A stretch of DNA of 64,000 nucleotides, from contig ARYC01000183.1 of NCBI GenBank assembly GCA_000711775.1, positions 62,001 to 126,000 on the forward strand. The letters run 5' to 3'. This stretch comes from Oxytricha trifallax (taxonomy: Eukaryota; Ciliophora; Spirotrichea; Sporadotrichida; Oxytrichidae). The translations under genes were made by a program, and so were the position numbers. The notes below the pieces were generated by a model. It saw nothing but the letters and a program-made list of their open reading frames with translations. It did not search any database and had not been told where the DNA came from. Below, piece after piece: positions 33,568-45,086 of the stretch. How positions within the stretch are numbered: position 1 is the first letter of the stretch; every line of letters begins with the position of its first letter.

Positions 33568-35886
33568 TGAATTTCAATTATAGTAACTGTAATAACGAAC
33601 AAGACTTAGGATTTTGGGTTTACCAATGAATCAAAAGTGCACCCTGAATAGACATTTAATTAGGATGTAATATTTGTAAATTCATATCAATTTTATTTCA
33701 ATAGTAAAGCAATAGAGATTTGAATGAAATACAAAAAGTTAGGAAGCCATCAATTTGATTGCAGAAAAACTATTTAATGATGGAGCAACTTGATTTTGAT
33801 AAAGAGTAAGATAACTATTAGATAATATAAAATTTAAAGGTAGATATAAGGAGTGAGAAGGAAAATTTATAACACTTAAAAATAAGATTGATAAATAATC
33901 AAATAAATTTGCCTGTTTTTGTGTTGTTAAATGGGTATTAAAAACAAAAAAAATGAATTTTTTATTTAAGTTAAATTTTATTATTGTTTTTCAAAAAAGC
34001 TTAAATGAGAATAATAAATAAACTATAATTTTATTGGATTTATTGCTATTTTATTAAACAGTAGAATTTATGACATAGCAATGATAGTTTTAATAGTTAT
34101 TTACACAGTGCTTGTTCTTATCTAATTTGGTATAGATCAATAAGACTTTTATTAGCAAGCTTAAACAGCATTATTTGTAACTGAGTTGATACTATTGGGC
34201 ATTTTTGTAATTGAAATAGTTTTACATTCATTTGCCTATGGAACGCTCTATATCAAAGATCCCTGGACTATTATAGATATCGTTATAATTATTATATGTT
34301 CTGCACTTGTGTTACTCGATTTACTATTGGATGAAGGGCAAAATGTCAAAACCTTTTTTAAATTAAGGGGGTTATTTCGGCTGCTGCGTATTTTTATACT
34401 GTTTAGAAAACTTAACGTTGTTAGAGTAAAGAGCGCTGTAATGTAGAAAAGGCATATTACTTAAAACTTAGATTTAAGAGCACCTGTAGAAATAGTTGTG
34501 GATATGCTCATAGAATTCAAAGAATTGATTGACCCCTCTGAAAGAAGACTCGTTGGTAATTTGAATTACTGTATCTAAATGATATCATCTCATAAACTAT
34601 ATGAAGCAGATTTGGAGCAAGCTGAAAAATAGAATTAACAAACTGAGAGAAGGAGACTTTTATCACATAAAAAAGAAGAGAGAAGAAGCTCTTTTGTTAA
34701 CAAAGATGTTGTTTCATGGTACAATAACTTCTCTTCAGGAATTTAACAAAAGAGAATAAGTGGAGCATCTCCTGGATTAATCAAAGATTCAATATTTACA
34801 GATAAGGCAGCTGAGTAACCGCTTGATAACTTGATAAACTTAACAAATGAAGCAAAGTAGTAATTAAACCTTATTGAGACACAGGATTTTAATATTTTTG
34901 AAATCAAGGATTTGACAAGAGGTCATGAACTGATTACTGTATCTTCTTTTATATTCTAAAAACACAAATTTTTCTTAAAGCTTAATATCTAAGTTGAAAG
35001 CTTTATCAGCTTTGTGGCAAAGGTATAGAGTGGATATAAAGATGTAGCTTATCATAATAAGACTCATGGGGCGGATGTTTGCTAAACAGTGTATTACTAT
35101 ACCTATAAATGTGGATTTCTTGAAAAATCTAAACTGGATGATTTAGAGGTTGCTTCAATGCTCTTGGCTGCTTGCTGTCACGATCATGAACATCCTGGGT
35201 TCAATAATATATTCTTGATGGAAACCAGGCATGAATTAGCGTTAAGATACAACGATATGTCAGTGCTTGAAAATCATCATGTTGCCAGTTGCTTTGCTTT
35301 GATCTCAAATGATAAGTACAATTTAACGAAAAGATTCAGCAAAGATAACTTCAAACGATTCAGAAAGATAATGATAGGGTGTATATTAGAGACTGATATG
35401 TCTAAACATTTTGCAGAATAATCGAAGTTTAAATCTCGAGTGTCTTCTTGGGACTTTGATCCATCTGGAAATGATAAGGAAATAAGCATGAATGTATTAT
35501 TTCATTTAGCAGACATCTCAAATCCCGCAAAGAAGTTCGATATTTTCAAAAATTGGACAGACTTATTGTTCTTTGAGTTCTTTATATAGGGAGATCAAGA
35601 ACGGGATTTGGGGCTGCCCATTTCTTATCTAATGGATAGAACAACTGTGAATATAGCAAAATCTTAAATAGGCTTCATAGACGTCATTGTAAATCCAGCA
35701 TATGAAATACTTTACAAAGTTTTGCCTAAATTGGAGTAAAATATGCAAAACATTTAAGACAATAAGGCCCGATGGTCTACTATGTTTGAGGAATATGAAC
35801 TTTAGATGGAGAGTGAAAAGCTTAAGTTGAATAGCAGAGACACTAGCTAAGTTAGTTAATCAGTTGAATCTATACAACATGAGTGA
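33568..35886 (+). CDS. Voltage-sensor-like domain fused to cyclic-nucleotide phosphodiesterase
   Basis: From about 34050 the frame is open to TGA 35884-35886. Four hydrophobic segments come first (YDIAMIVLIVIYTVLVLI; ALFVTELILLGIFVIEIVL; WTIIDIVIIIICSALVLLDLL) and end in an S4-like helix, KLRGLFRLLRIFILFRKL, with regularly spaced arginines. About 200 linker residues follow, then a complete class I PDE: HNKTHGADV, CCHDHEHPGFNN, ENHH, ADISNPA, FIQGDQERDLGLP, QIGFIDVIVNP, covering both metal sites and the purine-clamp Gln. The 5' part (33568-33900) is in pieces: MNFNYSNCNNEQDLGF, then a small frame break and at least two IES-like inserts; that start is tentative. Predicted to couple membrane voltage to cAMP/cGMP breakdown. 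Confidence 0.85.
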
Positions 35887-36159
35887 TTAAATTATATTGT
35901 TTATTTCATCAACCATTAAGGAATTATGAGATAGTATTCTAGTAAAATTAGATAATCACACAAAATAAATTAATGTATAAATTCATGTCTTTTATTTAAG
36001 AATATTAGTTAACATTATTTAAAAAAGTTAATATTCAAGTTTTTATGCAATTATTTTGTAAAAAAAAATTACTATTTAAATAACATTTTTTACTTTACTA
36101 TTTCATTATATATTATAATGAATGTAGAAGTGAAATTCAATAAATTATTATAGAATTAA

Positions 36160-38569
36160 ATGATGACAGAATAAGTTAAGTAATAAATAGATTACGATGA
36201 CACTAACTCAAGTGACTTCAACTTTGCAAGTTCATATGCTCAAAAACAGAAATAACTGAAAGAAGAACAAGCGATTTTGAAACATAAAGCTATGACAGAT
36301 AAAATGGCACTAAATGCCAAAGTGAGAAGGAATGAATGGATTGCAAATGTTCAAAATAACCCTGATTTCGCTGCAAGTAAGTTATCACATATAATAATAG
36401 TTTCACATTGCAAAAATGGATGTGAGATAGCCACTTATGGTATATTAGTTATTATTTTTAAAAAATAATCGATCAATCGAAGAGGGATAACCTAGGTTTT
36501 TCACTAAGATCTGTCTTTTTCATTTATATTTAAATCACCATTTAAACTATATCCTTGTAGCATACTTAAAAGGATCTTTGATCATGAAGCACCCAAGTTT
36601 AATTGATTTCAGAGAGAAATCTGATAAAGCAAACATTTGTAATAAAAGATATGAAACTACTAAAGATCGGGCAATAAGGTTAGAGAAAGAACAATAAAAC
36701 GCTATAATTAAGAATTTAACATTCATTATTTCTGATTTTATTGTATACTCGAGAAATTAGAGTATAGACAAGATGATCCATTAAGGAAGTAAAATATAAA
36801 ATTTTAAAATAGCTTAATTAAATATTAAGTCTAAAGTTTATTTTTACAGATCAAGATAGAATTTGAAAGAAGTTTAGCCGCCATTAAGATATTAACCTAG
36901 AGATAAAATGGAAAGGATTAAATAGACAATCGACACCAATTAAAGAGTAAATCTCGAATAATTAAACAACAAGATGCTTCATTTCCCTGTATTTAACGAA
37001 GATGAAAGGTAAAAATGGATAACTAAAAATGGAATATCTATGGAAGGCTTTAAAGTTCAAAACACAGCACTTTGGAAAGAAGTATAAAACAATAACGAAG
37101 CTGGCCTAAGCCCGTTTTTAGGGGGGCTCCAAGAAATTGCAGATAAATTGACTATTAGGCCAAGACTTATTCACAAAGAATTGTCTTAATCACCTTTTTC
37201 TTCTACTATTGCTTAGGATCCATGGAGGAATAAGCTAATACAATCAAACTCCTTGAGATCAATGAAGACCTTGAAGGCTTCTCTGGACTGTTTGAAAACT
37301 AAAAACTCAGTTACATTTACTTTACCAGAGTTAAAAATGTCTAAGAAGTAGCAAGATAACTCAGATAGATCAATAGATGATAGGTCAAGAAATGGCTCAC
37401 TTGAGTAAGCAAAGACACAGAAGTATTTTACTAATAGTAACACGAACTTTTATTTTGGAAATCATTAGAAATAAGAATCAGAGCCAAGTTAGTATTTGCC
37501 AACTGAAAACTAAATTGAAACTGACAGAACTATTTAAGCAACACACCCTCCAGTTCTAGGCAATTTTGAATCACCTGATAAATAAGAATCTTTGGATCTT
37601 CAATCATCACCATTGAAAAAGCCCTTGAAAGTTATAAAACCTCATTCAAAAGTTGTGAACATCAATCCAATTTAAAATCTTATGAGGAAAAATGATTATC
37701 AACAGACTCAATCACTGAAGCAAGTTTTTGTTGAATGGAATAGCAATCCACACTTAAATATTTAAAACCATGATACTTCCGCTTACAACAATTCATATAA
37801 TGCTAACTTTTCAACAGTAGTAGAAAAGCTAAATGATTAACATTTGACTAAAAAGATCTATGATTAAAAATTGTACTTTTAGTCAGCATCTTCAACTGTA
37901 GTGAAAGAAAAATCTCACATCTTTGAAGGTGAAAAATCCTACGATACAATATAGCCAGCAAACTAAAATATCAACTCTTTCAATATGACAGGCAATCTTT
38001 TTTCAAATCAGACCACTTAGAAAAGCTTCAATTATCCTTTGAAAACTAAAAGAATGAGTGTAGAAGATTTAAAGAGTGAAATTGAGAAGTAAAGATTAGC
38101 TGATATGCTTACAAATACTCTTATCAAAAAAACTTCAATGAAAGACTTAGCGAATTAAACTTTAACAAACAAAGAAGAGCAAAATGATACCACAAATCTT
38201 ACTCACAGCTAAATCAACAAAAGTAATATTTACTTGAATTTACCACAAAAGAATTCTATGAAAGGAAGTTAAAGTTATAAGGTTTTGCCAGGTGTCAGTC
38301 CAATTTCAAAAGATATGATGTCTACAGTTTATGATAACTCACATCTAACAAACCTAGACAAACAATATTCAAAGGAGTTTTCATTCTAGAGATCCCCAAA
38401 CAATCAAAGCAAATTCTTAAATCAAAATATAGCCAAGAAAGTTTTGTAAAGGGGCAATGAAACTTAGTAGCAATCTCCATCTTAATCAATTATTAATGAA
38501 GGATCTCCAGTTGACTTGCTAAAACGTAAAAAGGCAGTAGCCTAGATGCTCGATCATTTTTTCAAATGA
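36160..38569 (+). CDS. Unknown Ser/Asn/Gln-rich protein
   Basis: ATG at 36160 (MMTEQVKQQIDYDDTN), TGA at 38567-38569. An N-terminal charged helix (QKQKQLKEEQAILKHKAMTDKM) is cut at about 36380-36560 by an insert beginning GTAAG (intron, perhaps with an IES). Coding resumes SLIMKHPSLIDFREKSDKAN, then RYQPRDKMERIKQTIDTNQRV, and from 36890 on is one long open frame of about 560 codons, rich in S, N, Q and K (LPGVSPISKDMMSTVYDNSH; ending RKKAVAQMLDHFFK). No known domain or membrane segment; TAA/TAG codons are frequent throughout. 38570-38725 is AT-rich. Confidence 0.6.
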
Positions 38570-38725
38570 TAATCAAGTGTCTATACATTTAAATTTATAG
38601 GATATATTACTCTATCTAAGAATTACCTTTCGCTTACTCAATGAGATGATAATATTGCCTTTTTGCATATAATTATTTTTAGATAAAGTTAATCATTGAA
38701 ATGATTTGAGATTTGGATAAGCTTT

Positions 38726-39731
38726 TCAGAAGATAGTGCATTCTTTGTCTTTTTCACCTTGACCTCCTTTGCCAGAAGCACCATGTTTTTTGCCTCTTGT
38801 TTCAATTTAATGATTTTCTTATTAAGGTCTTGTCTGCCTCTGCATCTGCTGCTGACATTAATAATTAAATTAGAAAGATAAATAAAGCTGGCTTCTTCTT
38901 TGCTGTTCAACTCTTTGCCTCTCTTGTTCAATGCTATCATTTTGATTATTTTTGGAATCAAATGAGTTCATTGTGTTGTCTTGAGTAGAGTAACCAGACC
39001 TATTTTGCATACTACTGTTATTAGAACTAGTGTTCATTGTCTTTTTGGTTCTTCTTTCAGCCCCTCTCTATTCTGTTTTTACTTCCTTAGGGTCTAAATC
39101 TGGGAAACCGAATAGCTTAATGCACAACTATATTCAAATTATAAGGAATTGAAATATAAAACTTACAGAGTCCTTTTTAAGATGCTCAATGAAACCTGGA
39201 GTGCAATACTCAATAGTGTGATGATATCTGTAGTCGAATTAAGGGTTCTAATCTTTTCCAAGAATTTTAGTGCTCTGATATATCTCATCGCTCAAGAAGA
39301 ACTTGTATTCGCAGTACACATCTCTGCAGAAATTCTTAGGTAGCTACGAGGCTTATTTGATATCAACTATGAAATCGATTCTCTTGCCAATTAAATCCTC
39401 TGGTTCTTCAGGGATGTTATCTTCTTAGACTTCGGATTCACCATCTTCATCCACAGGGATAACATTCACTTCTAATTTTCCCATCACTTAGAGGTTTTAT
39501 CCAATACTACTAAAGAAGAATTTAATTGAGAGAATGTATAGCTTTTTAAATATAATTATAATTAAGTAATAATTGAAATGGAGGCTGGATTGTCAATTAA
39601 GAAAGCAAGTGGTTCAAGCTTGAAGTATACTTAACCCAATAGTAGTGGTTCTACTGGATCTATAAAAGGGTCCTCCTCTGGATCTAGTTCTTGAACTGAT
39701 CCTCCATCTTAGTAAGAATTAATGACATCTT
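38726..39731 (-). CDS. Kinesin-3 C-terminal MDSs (KIF1-type tail)
   Basis: Starts at pointer TTAATGACATCTT (39719-39731), shared with the end of the FHA segment. Reads QELDPEEDPFIDPVEPLLLG, then (after IES 39530-39576) a segment with MGKLEVNVIPVDEDGE and a C2-like domain, KRIDFIVDIKQASQLPKNFC ... HHTIEYCTPGFIEHLKKDSL (intron 39128-39166) CIKLFGFPD. These follow the order of the KIF1/KIF13 tail (the WTLEKL...DPFYD...GKL...EYIK...FEVFG pattern). The last 120 residues are Q/S-rich and end KDKECTIF before TGA 38726-38728, a CaaX-like prenylation motif. Confidence 0.88.
39530..39576 (-). other. IES between kinesin tail MDSs, pointer TCAATTA
   Basis: TAATTGA (TCAATTA on the coding strand) at 39523-39529 and 39570-39576. 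Removing 47 bp joins IDNPASISI to KFFFSSIGQNLQVMGKLEV in frame. Confidence 0.85.
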
Positions 39732-39790
39732 ATCAATATATTTCAAGAAATTGAATCATACTAATTTTACAAATTAAAATTACTTAAATA

Positions 39791-40342
39791 TCAAATAGTG
39801 ACACAAAACTCCCATACTCTTAAAAATGGGTTATATACCATCAAATATGTTTATAAGTTGTTATTATCTTTTAGTTCTTTTAAGTCTAATTCCACATTAT
39901 ATGAAGGCTCTTCATAATGCCCTTAGAAGAATAGTTCAATGTTATATTTTTCGCTTTCATCAGCCATTAGATATGAAAATGGCTCTTTCTTTAATTCTTA
40001 GGCAGGTGTCTTTTATCCATTTATGGGTTTTACTTTGATTTTAGTAAAGAGTGAGTATGGGGAAAGATTAACATCTACTCCTCTTATTTTAAGATATTTA
40101 TCACCGTTTTATTTTATAGTTTGTTCAATTTAGAATCTACGTTACAGTCTCCATTCTGGTATATCGTATTCAAGCTTTTACATTAGAAGTCTCATAACTT
40201 CATCACATTTTCCATGAATTATCAAAGAAGCTGCATAGTCAAGAGGTGTTTTTTATAGACTAAACATTGATTAGATTTACTATATATGACTTACTTTACG
40301 ATAACAAGTTTGCCACCTTTCTCAAATGTAGTCAGAGGCATA
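39791..40342 (-). CDS. Sirtuin C-terminal MDS
   Basis: Starts at pointer CAGAGGCATA (40333-40342), identical to 16799-16808. Reads MPLTTFEKGGKLVIVNLQKTPLDYAA (intron about 40255-40289 removed), then CDEVMRLLMQKLEYDIPEWRL, exactly what follows ADMPL in SIRT6-type proteins (GGKLVIVNLQ...DEVM..L). A further 120 residues of ciliate-specific tail run to TGA 39791-39793. It lies between kinesin segments 38726-39731 and 40385-41660, within 60 bp and 43 bp of them. Confidence 0.9.
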
Positions 40343-40384
40343 ACAAATGGATTTATTTTTTAATGATTAAAAATTGAATCTGAC

Positions 40385-41660
40385 AAATCTCATCATATGT
40401 ATGTATAGGTCCAGTATATGTTGGAAGAAAGACAGGTAGTCCGACCCCTTAGATTATTTTAGGAGGTGTTGGCATCAGACCAAACCATGCTTACTTCTAA
40501 GAGAAAGATGATGGATTTATCTATCTTAAAGGTGCAGAAGAGGAAGCCCTAGAATATATTCAAATCAATGGTGAGAGAATGCAGGAAAATCCACAGACAG
40601 GCATTACTGAGTATCGACTCTTTCACATGGATAGAATACTCTTTGGCTCTAATACGATCCTTGTGTTCAAATACCCACTTATGAATAGGAAACTTAAGCA
40701 AATCAAGTTTCAGGTGTCCAGAGAGAATCCAAATCTAGGTGAGGAAGAAATCGAAAACTTTGCATAGAGAATATTGATTGAAGAGGGACTTTTCAAATTT
40801 AACCCAGAGAAATACGGGACTGAAGAAGAGGAGACACTTGCTAGACAAACTCTTATGACAGTGGAGGATTACACAGAGGAAGAAGTCTAAGACGACATCA
40901 ATAGTGTTGATTGGGATTATGCTTATAATGAAATCCTAAAAATCGAAGAAAGAAAGATCAGTAAGTATACTCAGTAAGCTGACAAGAAGCTTGAGGAACA
41001 GAAAATCAAGATTGAAGAGGAACTCAAGAGAAAGTATGAGGAAGAACAACAATAGAACATGTCCTCCTTGCAACAAAAAATGGACGAGTAGCAGAAAAAG
41101 TCTGAAGAGCTCAAACGTCAAATGGAAGAACTTGAGTAGGCTAAACTTCAAACTATGGCTCCAGCAAGCGATAATGCTTTAAGTGAAGAAGCAATCAGAG
41201 AAAGAGAAGTTATGTAACAGCAACTTATATAAATGCAAGAAAACAACGAGAGGTTGTTAAATGAGTACATTAAATCTCAGTAAGAAGCACAGCTTTTAGC
41301 TTAAGAGAAAAATCAGATTGAAGAAAGATCTAAGAAAGAGAGAGTTGAGCTCGAGAGACAAGCCCGCATTTCTCAGTAAAAGAATGAAATTAAGTAACAA
41401 TTCAAGCAAAAAATCAAGGAGGTAGAGAGAAAGATCGTAGAGGCCAACGAATGTGCTAAGATTATGAAGAAAAACATATCATTTAGCTATCAGCTTGTTA
41501 GCCAAATCTCTGATAGTTTAGCCTTGTTGAATGAAGACTCTAGCAAGGCAAAGAAGGATGAAATATAGATCTAAGTTCTCAATTTTGACAATGATACTGT
41601 GCTCATCTGGTCCACTAAGAAGTTCTACGACAAACTAGAGATGATGAAAGATGTCATTAA
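40385..41660 (+). CDS. Kinesin-3 FHA and coiled-coil MDS
   Basis: Starts at pointer AAATCTCATCAT (40385-40396), shared with the motor MDS in inverse orientation. The rest of the split intron ends in AG at 40408, and coding resumes PVYVGRKTGSPTP, the FHA domain (GR, IRPNHA, INGE). A long E/K/Q coiled coil follows (about 40900-41450), then VLIWSTKKFYDKLEMMKDVI, which matches KIF1 (YWTLEKLRQRLDLMRE). Joins at AAGATGTCATTAA (41648-41660) to 39731 on the minus strand. About 417 codons without IES. Sequence 41661-41847 after the pointer is not part of this gene. Confidence 0.92.
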
Positions 41661-41847
41661 AACAAATCAAAATATACTTAGTCTTTTGTTATTTTAAAGG
41701 TTTGAAATTAAAGCTATAATATAACGTCGTTTGAGAAAGAAATTTGAGATGAACTTCGTAAAGCTCTTATCATTTTCAGCATTTAATTTTTGATCATAAA
41801 TTTAAGTGAAATAAAATGCTAGGAAGTTCTAAAAAATAATTAATATA

Positions 41848-42760
41848 ATGGAAAATTTATAGACGAAGTTAGAGGGTAGATATTTTAAGAACTCGCCAGG
41901 AACTCCAAACACGAAAGAGGCACAAAATCATTAATAGGCATAGCAGATATTTTTGATGAATCAAAATTAATTCTATAGTAATAATAGAATTAAATTAAAA
42001 TATTTATTCGAATATAAAAACTTCAGCTATTAAATTCTCTATGTTATAAAAATGAATAATTTTAGTGACAAATCTTGGCCAATATTTTTATTTTGCTGTG
42101 ACAATTTTAAAGAAATACCTTGAAGGTACATGAATTCAATATTTATATTTGATATTGAAATTATTTATTATACTAGAATATTAGAGTGGCATACCTCCTG
42201 GTCCTTTTGGGTACCCCTATCAAAATGTTGCACACTAAAAGAATGCTTAGATGATGCCTTATGGCTATAGTGCTATGCCATTTGTCGCGTACCCGTTACA
42301 TTATCATGGCCATCACGCCCATAACTAATATTAGCAATAAATGACTCAAGATTAGTGGTTCTAGTAGCAACAGTAATATTAGTAATAAATCGGAATGCAG
42401 TAGACTTAGTTCAGCTAATAATAGTCCCATCATTAATAGTAGTTAAACTAGAGTTTCAATTAACAAAACGCAACTTAGTTTAATGGTTAAGCACAATATT
42501 AACCATACACACCTACTAAGCCAAATTCAAGCTAAGAACAGGAGAGAATCGAATTTTTGAATAGATTAACCTTAAATTAGCAATAGATAGAGTAGAAATT
42601 GCAGTAGATCTAAATGCACAATCATTAGGATCATAATTAAATTAATGGAAAAATTACAGGAGGTGTATAGAAACATGGCTTAATTGTTAAAAATGTCTAA
42701 GGTCGGAAACTCTCAGTTAACTAATAGAATTTTAAGTAAAAGAAGCATCCAAAATATGTT
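41848..42760 (+). CDS. Gln-rich low-complexity protein
   Basis: ATG at 41848 (MENLQTKLEGRYFKNSPGTPNTK). An AT-rich insert of about 190 bp (41975-42165), probably an IES, is followed by QSGIPPGPFGYPYQN, a histidine-rich patch (HYHGHHAHN) and a long poly-Q/QN stretch made mostly of TAA/TAG codons, then EFLNRLTLNQQQIEQKLQQI (coiled-coil-like) and GGVQKHGLIVKNVQGRKLSV. The end near 42760 is uncertain, since the frame then enters AT-rich DNA. Composition is prion-like; no domain recognised. Confidence 0.55.
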
Positions 42761-42866
42761 TTAATATTTATCTTTTTAATATCGATCTCTGTTAAATTAA
42801 AAAGCATCTATATCATGAGCTTACCTCCCCCTTACCATAGTTCCTTTTTTATAATATAACTTCCTT

Positions 42867-44934
42867 ATGACTAAAGGTAGGAAGAATTCAGATTTGGAGT
42901 ATTCTTAGACCACTTTAAAGAATGATTACCCTGACCTAATGAGCGAGATGAAAAAATCCTTGCATTTGGATGATAAAGATTCCTCAAGTTCAAGTAATTC
43001 ATCTAAAAAGTCAAAGTCTTCTAAGGGCTCTAAATCCAGAAGCAATTCATCCAAGAAGTCAAAAATCAAGGAGAAATTGTGGATTAAGAAGAAATATAAG
43101 CAGACTTTTCATAGACATTTATATCCTTATATAGCTAAAAATGGAGATGTCAAAATGGCATTGATTATAGCGTCCCTTTTGTGCAAGAAAAAGAGATTAA
43201 ACATTATTAGGGAAATTGAACACAAATTTTAATTAATTAAGTTAATTTACTTTACATTTAGACTGTACTCTTATTAAATAAATAGACTTTTCTTTAACTC
43301 TTTAAGCCACATTTGTTTTTATTCATTAATAACGAGGACTCTGTCAAAGAAGCATCTAGAATGCAAAAGACTAATGAGATTCCGTCTATGAGAACCCTGT
43401 CCCCAAGTTCTTTTTACCCAAACAAAACCAAAAAGCAAGATACTGTAAAGATAAGCACTATAACTTATGGTGCTTCTTAGAAAAACTAAAAAGTTGTGGA
43501 ATTTGAGGGATACGACGCAAATAGTGGAAAAATGATATTTATGGTCAAGATGGATGTGGGGAAATTTGGATTCACGAAGGACTACGAGGATCTAACTAGC
43601 ATTGAGATATTCAATAGAGTCAAAAACTTATATCAATTAAGTATTTCTTCTTCATTGTAGTGTTATTATTAAACTCAGTTTCATTATATAAATATTAAAC
43701 TTACTGTCTAAGATACATTTGAACAAAAAGCGTCATAAGTTAGCCAAGTAAAATAAATAAAAAAATTATTCATAAATTTAGATTTAATAATAGTTGGAAG
43801 ATGAACTTGAGAAATTTGCAAAGCCTTAATTTAAGAAGGAAGATGTGAAATATCACGAGAAGAAAATAAAGAGCAGATCAGTTGAGAAAAAGGTAAAATT
43901 AGACAAGAAAGATAAGAAAATCAAGAAAAAGCTTAAAAAAGAGTATTTAATTAAGCCCAAGTTCTGGTATGATGACTTCAATATACCTCAGGAAGATAAA
44001 ATTACCAAGAAAAAGAAGTTTAAGATCTCTGCTTCATCTAACTAATTTTAATATAAAGTTAATATAAATCAAGAAGCAGCAGTAGTAGCAAAAGCAGTAG
44101 GAGTGGAAGTAAATCAAGTAAAAGCAGTAGAAAGAGCTCAAAATCTAAATAAGTTATTAATGTTTATAATCATCTAAGAAGCATAGTTTAAAGGATAAAT
44201 CAGGATATACATACGATGGTATGGACAAGAGCAACAGTGATTTCAAGCGAAATCATGTTGGTTTCAGTCCTCCACAGTAATAATTGCAAGAGAAAAATTA
44301 CTAAGTATGGGGAGGTGGTTCAACTTAACAGCAAATAAACCCTGCTAAGAATCTGAACAATGACATTATAAGCACCATCAACTAGAAATAATAGGCCACA
44401 CTCCCTATAACTTTACAAAGCAATTTGAATATACAATCCTTGCAACCTACATCTGTGAGTTAAGTATCTCAGTTCAATCCTTTCACTTAAAATTAAGCAG
44501 TAAATTCGACTATTACTGAATTGAAACAGGCACCTATCATTTAGCAACAGAATTTCTCAAATTTAGACATCAAGTAGAAGTAGTCAACTGGTTTATCAGC
44601 ACAACCTGAGAAAATGAAGCCTCAATAGAAAGTAATTGATAAGAAGGATAGTAGCAGTAGTGAAGAAGAAGATGATGAAGTTATGAATAAGTTCATGAAA
44701 CAGGTAGCTGGTATGAAAGAAGAGGAGAGTGGCAGTGACAATGAGGACTATAGTGATGATGATTTTGATAAGGAGGATAAGAATAAGAAAAAAACGTATG
44801 AAAAAGAGAAGAAATAGGAAAAGAAAAAAGACAGTTCATCATCTTCAGATGATGATAAAGACTACTAAGACGATTAAATTGAAGATGATTTCGATGAGGA
44901 ATTTATTGATGATGAAATCGATGAAGAGATTTGA
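42867..44934 (+). CDS. Ser/Lys-rich and acidic-tailed protein, unknown
   Basis: ATG at 42867 (MTKGRKNSDLEYSQTTLKND), TGA at 44932-44934. A poly-Ser/Lys block (SSSSSNSSKKSKSSKGSKS) comes first, then a more ordered part (KYKQTFHRHLYPYIAKNGDV), a block EDSVKEASRMQKTNEIPSMR, a lysine-rich domain with KPKFWYDDFNIPQEDK, a Q/N-rich section and a strongly acidic end (EDDFDEEFIDDEIDEEI). AT-rich inserts at about 43235-43330, 43640-43790 and 44045-44170 look like IESs. No known domain; charge blocks of this kind occur in nuclear or RNA-associated proteins. Confidence 0.55.
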
Positions 44935-45086
44935 TTGAATTAGCAATTAAACTTAATTTTATGACTTAATAATTTCACAATTCTTAAGAGATTTAAACAT
45001 TTCATTATAATATTGAATTAGGACAGTGAATTATATGATAAATGACTTAAAATAATTTTTGATAATATTAACTTAATTAATCTAAA

